From Euborellia annulipes (lineage: Eukaryota; Arthropoda; Insecta; Dermaptera; Anisolabididae), in assembly GCA_023213315.1 (NCBI GenBank), contig JAKCPI010014256.1, forward strand, positions 111,916-175,915: a stretch of DNA of 64,000 nt. The letters are read 5' to 3'. Positions within the stretch are counted from its first letter, which is position 1. Every line of letters begins with the position of its first letter. A program made the translations under genes and the position numbers. Under the pieces are notes generated by a model. The model was given only the letters and a program-made list of their open reading frames with translations, did not search any database and had not been told where the DNA came from. Positions 36,001 to 48,000 of this stretch are shown here, one piece after another.

Positions 36001-39000
36001 TTTTGAACATTCGTATAATAAATAATTCTTTCAGATAGATGCTGCTTTAACCGTCAATCCAAAATTAAAACTGAATCCAAGACACCAAGAACTCGTTTTA
36101 TTAGCCATTACTAGAATAGATATTTCGAAAAACTCTCTAACATGGCTTCCAGCTGTAATATTTCAGCTTCATAGTTTAAGGTATTTCTAATATTTTTCTC
36201 GTTAAAAGCATCTAGATATTTCTATAATTTGATTTTTTTTTAGGTATTTGAATGTTGCTCAAAATAAAATTGAGAAATTGCCGCCACCTCGAGAGGAGAT
36301 AACGTCCTCGAATAAAAAGATGCCTCTAAAATCCACTCTAGTCAAAGTGTACACAGCGCCTGTTCTTGAGGAGATGTACCTTCAGGTGAACACAAATCTG
36401 ACATTTGCATATGCATATTTGTTAAAATGTAAATATTTTTAGGACAATCGATTAGAAGCGGTATGTCTGGAGATTTTCCAACTTCCTTCTTTGATAACTC
36501 TTGATCTCTCTAATAACAAGTTGCAACATTTGCCCTATGGGATGTGGAAGGCTCCGAAATTGAAAGAACTCAACGTTTCTTTCAATCTTCTCCGGGAGTT
36601 GCCTATTCAAGTAAATAGAATTAAAGATCTTCTAGATGTAGTCGATAGAATAGTTGGTCGCATAATATTTTTGATTATTCTCGGCTAGTGTGCTCCTGTT
36701 TCGCAACCATCAACGCCAATCCACCCTCCATTCTCTGGCATCGAACCCCCCGGATTTGACACCACAAGTGTCTCGGAACCTCCATTCTGCCAGGCTCTAG
36801 AAGACAATGAGGAAAACCTCACTGATGCCTCGACATTGCAACAGGCTCTATTAAAAGCGAAATCTGTCCAGTAAGCAAATAAATAATCATTTGTTGCTTT
36901 TAAAGTGCATTTCTTTTTTAAATGGGAATATTCTTCTAGGCAATTAGAATTGGTGCATCATAATTTATGGACTCGCCATGTGGAGGTGACGGAGCAAATT
37001 CTCTATTCTTCGGAGGATGCAACCGCAGAGAATTGTTCCCAATTGAGTGCACTAAATTTGGCGCATAATCTGTTCACGTCGGTGCCGGCAGCGTTGCCTT
37101 GCCTAGCTGTCAATCTCACGAGGCTAAACCTCAGCTATAACAGGTCGGAAACATTTTCAATTTTATTTTAAATTCACTCTTTATTAAAAAGTGAGTTGAA
37201 AAGTCATCCCATTTTCTATTTATTATTAATCAATGTTAATAGTCAAGAGGCCTTCCCGGGAATAGCAGCTGGGTGTGAAAATAAAAAAACTTCACATTTT
37301 GTGGCCGAAGTTTCGAGAGCTAGACGCACTCATCCTCAGGGTAGTCAGAGATAAGTATAGGTGGTATGGAACTGCATGTTTGAACATGTTTATATTAATT
37401 TCTATCGTCATAATGTATACAAAACTATTCACAACAAACCATGCGACCGAAACTGCCCTGAGGATGAATGCACTAGCTCTCGAAACATCGGCAAAGTTTT
37501 TTATTTTCACGCCTAGCTGCTTTTCCCTGGAAGGCTTCCGTTCAATCTTCTAATTAAATATCTTAAGCTATACATTTTAAGAAAATCAATATTAATTTTA
37601 TTAGAAACTCCGCGCTATGCATTTCGCACATCGCGGTCATTTATTTGAGCCCTGGGACATTTAGATCGCGTGCCCGTTTATGTAAGGAATCGTCACACAA
37701 ATCACAAACAAAATTGTTTTGGAAGACACGTCTCCAGAGAGAGTGGACCTTTCAAGGAAGGGAACAGGTAAAGGTCCGATGGGGCAGATCAGGGCTGTAG
37801 GCCGGGTGACCCATCCGAACGAAGCCACGAATGTGAGGGGGGCGTTGTCGTCCAAGAGACCTGGACTCATTCGTCCAATGCCGTATCTTCTGAGTTTGGT
37901 GAGGGTGTCACAGCAAAGTGCCGCAGTGATAGATTTTTTGGCTATGCGACGATTCCTTACATCACAGGGCTTCGAGTTTTACCAGAGTGGTTTCTTCAAG
38001 TTGATTGCTCGCTAAGGCAAATGTCAATGTCTCAATGTCAGTGGCGACTATGTCGAAAAATTGACGAAATAACTTACTTTCGGAACAAACCTCGTACTAT
38101 TTCTCTCTATATATATTAACGTATATAGGTAAGAGAAAGTAAAAGAGACCCAAACAAATTTTCTGGCAAAAAAATACAATTTTTAAAAAAAATTAATGAG
38201 GAAGGAATGAGGCGAGGCACTCGCGGGAATATTTTGTTAAATTATTTATAAAAAGAATTCATTGTGATTGTATTTCATTTTGAAATCGCCTAGAGGTTTC
38301 TTCTCTTGTGCTACGAAGAAAAAGGCCAAGTTGTATTCTTCGTGATGCCAGGGTGTATTTTTTTTTGGGCAAAAATTACCTCCGGAACAACCCTCATATA
38401 AGGGGTAAAAAAAAGAGATCACTCCAAGTTTTAATGACTTTTTGTCTTTTTCTTTTCTTTTTAGTTTACGCAGTATGAGTTACATCACCTCCTACCCATT
38501 AAGCTTAAAGCAGCTTGATCTTTCTCACAATCAACTCGTTTGCTGGCCTTCTTTGCCACAACTTGAAGCCCTCGCTGGAGTCGATGCTTCAGCTACCGCC
38601 TGTTACGCGCCATCCAACAACACAAGTGCCTCTGCTTCCTCTTCTTCCTCTTCTTCTGAACTACAAGTAATATTATTAATTCCTATTTGATTTTTTTTTT
38701 TTTAAATTAAATTAAACGAAATTCCCCTTTTAGCTGCAGAATCGGATGCCAACAACTCCAGTAGCAGGCGGAAGTAGCGGCTCAGGAGGAGGCGGTACTG
38801 GAAGACGCTCTTTGCGTTCAGCACTTTTGCATTATGTTTGTGCTCATCGACGCCATCTTAGACTAGACAATTTACGAACATTGATTGTTGCCGACAATCA
38901 ATTGGCTCGAATTCAATTGTCCACTGATGACGATGGCGGAGCTAGTTCTGTTAGCGAGGAAGATGAATCTGATTGGGTTTGTTTCAAAAACGTTCTCTTT

Positions 39001-42000
39001 TTTTTCCCCCTCTTTTGATCTTATCTAATTTCAGGGGCGTATATATATAAGGAGGGGGACGAGCCCCCCCCCCCCCCCCGAAAAATTCTATATACGCCTC
39101 TGTCTAATATATATCTAAATAAATGGATAGCGGACCTATGATCATTCAATATATAAATTGAAATTAGATTTTGTTAAAATATAATTTTATAAGAAGTTAA
39201 AAAACCATAAGCCTTTAAAAACGTAATGTTTTAAGTCATTGGCTGTATTATTCCATGCGCGATTTCAATTTTCGTTAAAATACGTCCATCTACAGGTATA
39301 TTTGTTTGACGACTGATTGGAAGTATAGAGAAATAAAATAATATAAAAGAAATTTTAAAAACAACGCTTTTATGAATGACTAAAAAGAGAAAAATAATTT
39401 TGTATAATCTTAAATTGTATTAAAAATGAATATATTTTATTAAAACTAAAAGCGTTGGGCGCGGAATTTGCACATTTTAATTGTACTAATAGGCCTTTGC
39501 TTGTTTTATAAATACCTTTTTATTCCTTAGACTTGACGGGCAGACAGAAAAGTGACTCAAATGTACCAGTTAGATTAATTTTTTTTCTAATCATGTATCG
39601 GTGAATTAAGGTTAGTGAAGCCTCTGCAATGGAAATTGCGAGAGATTGTAAATTTGCGCGCCCAACGCTTTTAGTTTTAGTAACATATATTCATTTTTAA
39701 TATAATTTTAAAGAACTTATACAAAATTATTATTCTTTTTTTAGTACATATAGTATATAAAAGCGTTGTTTTTAAAATTTATTTTTATATTATTTTTTTT
39801 TAACTATTTTTAGTTTTTGTTATAGAATATTAATACATATGAGTTATTTACATATAAGATATACATGTACACGATACAATGAGTCAATTTGTTTTTTAAA
39901 ATAGGAGAAATTTTGATTATAAAATTCACCCCCCCCCCCCTTATTTTTGAAATTAATTGAGATACAAAGATGAGAGACATATCAAATATTGCATTGTCAC
40001 GATGTGCAAACAATTTCAAGGCTCTAGGTTTACTAGAAGGGGGTCGTTATTTCGATTGGCAGATTTGCCGGAAAAACAGGAAAGCAAGTTAATAAAAGCG
40101 TTGTAAAAATGATGAGAAGAAATGATTGTCTTTGTTAATATTCTATTGCTATTATTTATGTATTGATCATAGGTCCTTCCTCAAGGAAGGACGCAACTGC
40201 CCTCCGAAACGTCGACAATCAAATAAAAAAAATTTTTAAAAATCTTATTTTATCTGATTTTGTTTTTGTTGGCTGCAATCCGCCATTGAAATCTCAATTA
40301 CTTTTCAGGATGTTCTTGGTCCACCGGGGGGATTCGCGAAATCTCGACTCATGTTTCCTAATTTAAGCATGTTGGATATTAGCAATAATTTGTTACGTGA
40401 GATTCCACATAACATCCATGAATTGGCCAATCTCTCGGTGCTTAACATCAGTGGCAATATGGGTGAGTGTTTCCTTTTCTTTCTTTTAATTCATTTATTA
40501 ATATTTATTTATTTATTTTGTAGATATTTGGGAGTTGCCTCCTCAGATGGGATTACTCTCTCGTTTGTGGAATCTCAATACTCGAGGCTGTAGCCTTCAA
40601 GAACCTTTAAAATCGATGATTGATTCGAAAAAGTACAAGACAATGGATGTCGTTGGCTATTTGAAGAGCATTTTAGAAGATGCTCGGCCCTATGCTAGGA
40701 TTAAGCTCATGATTGTTGGAGTGCAAGGAATTGGCAAGACATCTTTGCTCGAGCAATTGCGCCAAGAGGGGCTGGCAATTCACAAGAAAAAACCTACCGA
40801 GGTCAATATTTTATCAAACTCATCTTATTAGTCTATGTTTACTTATAGTTTTTTGGGAAGGATCTTCCGGGAAGGGGTGGGGGGGAGAATTGTCTAATTA
40901 AACAAACAATTTTTTTTTACTTGGAATGGTTTCGTTCTTTTTCGATAGCGTTCATAATTATGTTGAATATACCGTTAGAAAGCATGATCCTTAAGCTAAA
41001 AATTTGGCCATTTATTTTTTCCTATCATTCCATTTTACGCGCGGCAGTAAATTCTGAATTGAAAGAAACCACTGTAGATTCCGAACGGCTAATCAGATCA
41101 GACTAAATGTGATGTCGATTTGTGCAGGAAGAAAATTAAAAATTCTGTCTCATTTCAATTCTTTATATTCATAAACAACTCCAGCGTTGATAAATTTTTT
41201 TTTTATCTTTTAATTCTTTTCTTGTGCCTAATGTCAATCAATTAATAAAAAATCTGGTGTGACTGGTCGCACAGCACACAACTTTCTCTTACCTTCGGTA
41301 ACGAAAGTTGTGTTCTGTGCTTGTCACACTAGATATTTTTGTGTCGAGATATATTTAGTTTCCTGCCGTATGGTACATATGAAGTACTAGTACTCGTTGG
41401 CCGATTTTTTCAAAAGCTTCGTGTCACGTTCCAGGGGGGTACCTGACTTAAATATAAAATTTCAACCTCTTAGCTCTTTTAGTTCTTGAGATATTTTGTT
41501 CACAGACAGACCATTTTGCGAAAACCACTTTTTTGGATTCAGGGGCTCTCAAAACGTGTATATCCGTCAAAATCTCGACATCGAATTTTTGATATGAATC
41601 CAATATTTTCTCTCTCTATATAATAACATATATAGAGGTAAGAGAAAGTAATAAAATTGCTTATGTATTATAACAATGTAAATATATGAATTATTAGTGA
41701 AGAAAATTTCGAAATGTCCATTTCAACGAGGACATTTCGAAATTTTCTTATAATAATTCGTATACAGTATTTACATTGTTATAATACATAAGCAATTTTT
41801 TTTATTTAACTATTCGCTTATGCACAATGGACATGCGACAACTCTATTTCCAATAAGGCTCTAAGACAGCTGAAGATGGCGCAATTAAATTAGCAGGAAT
41901 CTAAAAAGAGTGAACAAATTATTATTCAAATTAAGATTCTATTATATTAATAATTAGCTATCTTATTTAAATGGTTTGATGTAGGATCCGTGTAAAATTA

Positions 42001-45000
42001 TTCCATATCCAAATATTTTGTTTTGATTGTGCGAAAAATTTCAGTCAATTTTCAAGTATTATTAGAGAAGTTGCTGTTGATGTTTGAACTGAGGAATGGC
42101 AAAATAAAAAGCCAAATGCCGAAAGCATTCTTCGTTCTTAGAATCTTTTTTTTTTTTTTTTAATTTGATATAAATTAATTAATTTCTAGCATTGGGCGAA
42201 ACGAATGGGCAATCGAAATATGACAACGAAAACGGCTAAAGGAACAAACATTTCGACGGTGGGTGTTGACATCGGCGAGTGGCTTTATGAGAAACGGCCA
42301 AATGTCAGAGGGCAGCCCTCCTTTGGACCCATTCTCTTCCGCACTTGGGACTTTGGCGGCCAGCGCGAATACTACGCCACGCATCAGTACTTTCTCTCAA
42401 AAAGAAGCCTCTATCTGGTCGTTTGGAAGTTGACTGAAGGCCATCGAGGATTAAACGAAATTCTCCAATGGCTAGTGAACATCCAAGCCCGGGCGCCTAA
42501 CAGCCCTGTCCTTATAGTTGGCACACACCAGGATTTAGTGCCTCCCGACCAAGGAACTCAAGATTGGCAGCAGATCATCCGAGAAAAGTAAGTTGCCATC
42601 TCTATTAGTATAAATAGATGAATACAAATTTGCTTTTTAACAGGTTTATAAATGTGGTGGATGCTGAAAAATGTGGCCTTCCCAGAGTTCTCGATTCAAT
42701 CGAAGTCAGCTGCAAGACGAGGCATAATATTAAATTACTCTGCAATCTGATCTATGATACCGTTCTAAGTCTTCGTACTCCAGGTAAATTCTAACGATCT
42801 TGGCAAATTATTTATAGGCTATGCCCTCTAAATAATGATCGTTTTTTAGGGAGTAAGCAACTTTTGCTCGAGCAGCGCGTCCCCGCCAGTTATTTGGCTT
42901 TAGAAGACGTTGTCACTCATGTAGCTGCTGAGCGTCGATCTGCCAACGTCGATCCTGTACTAAGTGCCGACCAATTCCGGGCAGTCGTCACGGCTGAAAT
43001 GCAATATCGCTTTCAACGGTCATTTAGAGATCAAGCAGAGTTGCATCAAGCAAGCCTTTTTCTACATGAGAATGGTAATTAAATAGAATTCTTTTGATTT
43101 GAGTTCCTCCCTAAAATGAACTCTTGTTTCAGGTGTTATGTTGCATTATGACGATGCAACTCTGAAAGATTTATATTTCTTGGACCCGCAATGGCTATGC
43201 GATATGCTTGCTCATGTTGTAACCATTAGAGAAATCAATCCTTTTGCCCGAACAGGTACACAATCTTCGTTAATTATTCATTTGTGTTGTTTCATTGTTG
43301 ATTTCTCTTATTCTCTCTTGTTTTGCCTTTGCAGGTGTCATGAAATTGGACGATTTGAAACACGTTTTCAAATCGTCTTGCATTGGTCCAATCGATGCTC
43401 GAAGTTATATCGTGAACCTTCTAAATAAATTCGAAGTGGCCTTAACTTGGGATAGTCGCACCTTGTTGATCCCCTCGCTGCTGCCGACAGAAGAGACGAT
43501 GCGCTGCGCCCTCTTGCAGCACTCGCTGGCCTCCGGACTGCCAGCCACTGGCGTAGTTAGGGTAAAGGTGATTGTTCTCTCTTCCTAACTCTCTCTTTTT
43601 CTTATTCTTCCTCCTCCAACTAACAACGTGCTGGTGCATTTCTCTTTTCTTTTCTTTTCTTTCTTTTATAAAAACATTTTCTTGAATAAAGGAAATTCTT
43701 CATCTTAAATATTTATTTTTAGATTCCTGTGCGTTCTCGAGGTTGGGCTGTTCGTACCAAGAAAATTTCCCTCTCAGAAAACACAGATTTTCATTTAGCA
43801 AGGCCGGGACTCCCTGCAGGTAACGAAAAATCTATTCCATTTAAAATAACATCAATAATAAATAAATTTCTTTTAAATTGTAAAGTTTTACTCCCGGACA
43901 TGGCATCCTCTTCAACATCGACGGCAATTTCTTCGCCGTCACTTCAATACCAAATGTCTCAACGGAATGACCCAGAGGTTTCGATTCGTCGCCTTTTGCT
44001 CATGTCCTATTTCCCTTGCGGCTTCTGGTCGCGATTAATCACTCGCATTTTGGCTGATGATTCCGTTGTCGATATTGTTCGATCTTTTTTCATTATGCCG
44101 AGAGAAGTATGAATATCCTTTCTTTTTTTTAGGAAATTAAAATCTGTTTTAATTATTTCTTATTGATTCCAGATAAGCCAAGACCCCCGTCTCTCTGAAC
44201 TTGTCTCTGGCCGAGCGGAATGGCTTCTTTGGCAAACAGGCATGGAATTACGTTACGCAGACACCACGCTGTTTCGCCTTAAGGAGGTCCTCCCCGGCCT
44301 GAGAAATTCCCCTTCGGATTATCGAATTCATAAGTAAGCAACTTTTTGAAAATTTTTAGCCAATGAAATAACTAAAAACTTATTTGAAATTCATTTTTAG
44401 GTTTCTTCTAAAGCAAGAAGGTCAATGGACAGATGTGGATTTAATTAATTCATCCATTTTAGAGATATTCTTCCCCGTGGATACCATTGTTATAAAAAGA
44501 CCGATAATCGACGAGAATCTCGGGCCGGCGGGCGAAGCGATCGGCTATCAGGCCGTCGTTTTAGAGCCAAGTCCTGAAGCCACGGCCCAATTGCTGGCGC
44601 TTGCCGTCGATCACGTTGATATCTTGCTCGAGGATTGGTATCCCACTCTTGGTATTTATTATTTTTCTTTTCTTTTTATTTCTCAATCTATTAACCTGTT
44701 TTTTTTTAAGGAACGCGATTTGTCCATACCTCGGAGGGCAAATTTCTCGTCACTCGATTGGTTCCTTGTCCGAGATGCCTGGCAGCTCTACAAGAGAGTT
44801 CGGATATGCCCGGGCGCCCAATCGACATGGCAATTGGCGGAGTTCCGCACCCGAGACATCTTGCCGAGGTATTAAATAAATATTTTTAAATTAAAAAATA
44901 AAATTGTTTATTGAAATCGTCTTTATTTGAAATAGGCGCTGGAAAGAGTCGAAGCAGCCGGCGTTCCGAGAGTTCGCCAATCGCAAGAATCAGCTACCTC

Positions 45001-48000
45001 AGATGGCGATTCAGGAGTTGGGCCTGAGAGTTCAGGATCAAGGTAATCTTTTATTGTTTATTAGAGAATTGGATGGATATTAGGAATAATTTGATTTTCT
45101 AGTCGTAAGCCTTCCATGGAAGGGTATCCGAATCAAAATAACCTCTCTGGGAGTGGAACATCGCAGTCAGGAGCAGCGATTGATCCCGTGGTGTTCACGT
45201 GGGTGGTGGAGGAATGCATTCTGGCCGCTTATCATCGCCATGCAGTTCAATGCCCTCAACACGGGGAGTTGTCTCTTGCTCAAGTGGCTCCTGATACCGT
45301 AAATATTTCATCTCAAAGTGATAATAATATTTCTAAATAATTCTCAACTTGATTATTTTAGATGTTTTTGGATTTGGGCGAACGTCATTTGATCCGTCCT
45401 GACAACATTCGCCGCGGATGTCTTCTCGGTCGTGGCGCCTTTGGATTCGTGTTCCGGGCCACGTGCAAATTACGAGGATCAGGCGCTTGCGTCGACGTGG
45501 CGCTCAAGATGTTGCAACCTGTTCAGCCAGGCCCAAATGCAAGGCATAGTGCAGTAATCGCTTACAAGGTATTTAATCACTCTCTGTTTAACATTCAATC
45601 GATGTGAAATGATGATAAATTCGTTTCAGGCAACTCAAGGCAAATGGGATCGAGATCCGCTTCAATATGCAACGAAAGCTTATTGCACGGCGCGCCAAGA
45701 ATTGAATATTCTTCTGAGTTTACGTCATCCGAATATCGTCCCCCTGGTGGGAGTTTGCACTCGGCCTTTGGCTTTGGTCTTGGATTTGGCCCCTCAAGGC
45801 GCCCTGGATGCCTCTTTGCGCCATTATCGGCGCTCCGGAGCCCGTCTTTCGCCTTTCACACTCCAAGCAATAATACTTCAGGTATATATTTATTTATTTT
45901 TCAAAGAAACAATTGAGTGTTTGATTTGTTTTAAACTTTTTAGGTGGCAAAAGCTCTTGAATATCTCCATCAACAACACATCATATACCGAGATTTGAAA
46001 TCAGAGAATGTCCTTGTCTGGGCATTGCCTGCTCCTTGCGAGGACCAAGAAGCCTCGCCCACTCCCAACGTGCATATTAAACTCGCTGATTACGGAATCA
46101 GTCGATTAACTCTTCCCTCGGGAACGAAAGGTTTCGGCGGAACCGAAGGCTTTATGGCCCCCGAAATCATGCGATACAACGGAGAAGAAGAATACACAGA
46201 GAAAGTGGATTGCTTTTCATTCGGGATGTTTGTCTATGAGTTATTAACACTTCATCAGCCCTTTGAAGGGCATGAAAGTGTCAAGGAGACGATTCTCGAG
46301 GGAGGCCGTCCTCCTTTGTCGCCCAGGGAAACGGCTTACCCTAGTCACATTCTGGAACTGATGGTTCTTTGTTGGGCGCAATCGCCTCGTGATCGGCCAT
46401 CCGCGAGTCAAATCGTTTCCATTGCTTCTGCCCCGGAATTCACACACTTAGCGGATGCAGTCTCTTTAGAGCATCACGCCCAAGTCCTCGCCACGGCGGC
46501 AGTTCCTCTTGCTCAAATGGCAGAGGATAAAACATCGACGGTCACCAACGCAGGTGCTCAGCTCTGGCTGGCTTCAGCTAACAGCAAAGCAGACCTCCTC
46601 CTCGCCAGCTCTCAAGGCAGCTGGCTCCAATATTGCTCTCTGCCTCTTGTCTATAAACCAACGGCTGCTTGTACCATAGACGAACGCCAGGTGTGGCTTG
46701 GCGATGCCCGGGGACAAATTCATGCATATACGTAAGTATTTGACGTTAGCATTTTGTTTTTTGACTATTAAATATTTCCGTTTCAGGGGAGCCGAATGCA
46801 CACGGATGTTTAGCTATGCTCTGGAGCCTGAGGCTTTTGAAAAGGAACATCTAGAGAATGAGGAAGAACGATTTGCTGTCACTTGTTTAGTTCCCATAGG
46901 CGAAGGTGAGGCGCGTCGCGTTGCCGTCGCTCTCGCCAACGGACGACTTTTTCTAGTCCGGAGCGATAGACCTCCACCGACGACGTCTATGGCTGAGGGT
47001 AGCTTCGTTATGACTGAATTGGGAGCAACTCAGACTGTACATTCCATGGCTGCACTTGAAAATCAAACGACAGGGTAAATTTGTTTATTTTTCTCTCGCT
47101 ATTTAATTTTAGATGTTGAAAGAATAAAGCTTTTTTAGAAGACAATAGGATAAATTTTTCTAGGCAAGACCTTGTTAACGCCATTAACCCATCGATACCT
47201 AATTAAATTAAAATTTTGGCCTGAATAAAGTTTGGGAAAGCCTGGGGTAGCTTGGGTGCTTGTCATGAGGTATATTCAGGCCACAATTTAATTCCACTAT
47301 ACAGCCGACGTTTCGGGAGTCTGAACCTCCCTTCTTCAGAACTCTTTCTATGTTCTGATCGATGGCGACCCCAAAATGTCGGCTGCATAGTGGAATTAAA
47401 TTTTGGCCTGAATATACATACATACCTCCATCACAAGCATTATAATTAAAATATACTTTAATACAGATTAAAAAAAAAGATTGAATAGGTAGACATCATT
47501 CTAATTTACAAAGGATCATCCTTTTTAATACGTGTGTAGCGCGAGCAGAATTCCAATACAGTGAAAGAGTAAAAAAAGGATAAAAAAAAGGCTATGATGG
47601 AGGGAGGAGGGGTAAAGGTTAAGGATTTGTCACGCATCGGAACCAGAGCCCCAAAGTTCTTCTGGAGTAGATTCCACAGGCGAGCAGCCCATCGTCGAAC
47701 GAACCCCCGTAAGGTCCTCGATCTCATTCTAAATAACAAGGACATGCCCCGCCAGAAAAGCCAGATTCTCTCCAACAACCCTAAGAGCCCAGAGCAGGGG
47801 CATCCCTACTAGCTCGAAGACGAATCTCACAGCGTAGTTGATAGATTGAACGACTGTTCAATGTAAAAAGTAGCGAGTCCAGTCAGTGTCTGCACCGTCC
47901 ACCGCGATGAGGCCCCCGAACTGCTTGATCCCCTTATGCCTCCACCCTCAGGACCCCATGAGAGGTTTTTAATCCGAGCCAGAATACGGGATCCCCTCTT

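Larger units (their letters stand above)
36035..40462 (+). other. LRRK exons 12-19: leucine-rich repeats with low-complexity inserts
   Basis: About residues 580-1059. LRR units read ITRIDISKNSLTWLPAVIF, LITLDLSNNKLQHLPYGMW, LKELNVSFNLLRELPI, LSALNLAHNLFTSVPAAL, LKQLDLSHNQLVCWPSLP, LRTLIVADNQLARIQLS and LSMLDISNNLLREIPHNI. Exons 17 and 18 carry unusual inserts inside the LRR ladder: a serine run near 38634-38660 and a Gly/Ser stretch near 38752-38800. Exon 15 is a Pro/Ser-rich linker. Confidence 0.9.
40524..42783 (+). other. LRRK exons 20-22: Roc GTPase domain
   Basis: About residues 1115-1331. The P-loop is GVQGIGKTSL near residue 1125. The switch I region has TVGVDIGEW. Switch II has WDFGGQ near 1205, a Rab-like Gln where LRRK2 has Arg. 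The G4-like motif is GTHQDLV where vertebrate LRRKs have THLD. Intron 20 (40802-42189) holds a hairpin-ended element and a palindrome. Confidence 0.92.

Noticed and set aside
37719..38015. 98-codon open frame as a gene
   Set aside because: The first start would be TTG; no domain and no splice context. Kept only as an unassigned block.
41700..41760. Hammerhead in the 41654-41798 palindrome
   Set aside because: The AAATTTCGAAATGTCC words look similar at first sight, but there is no core and no GAAAC.
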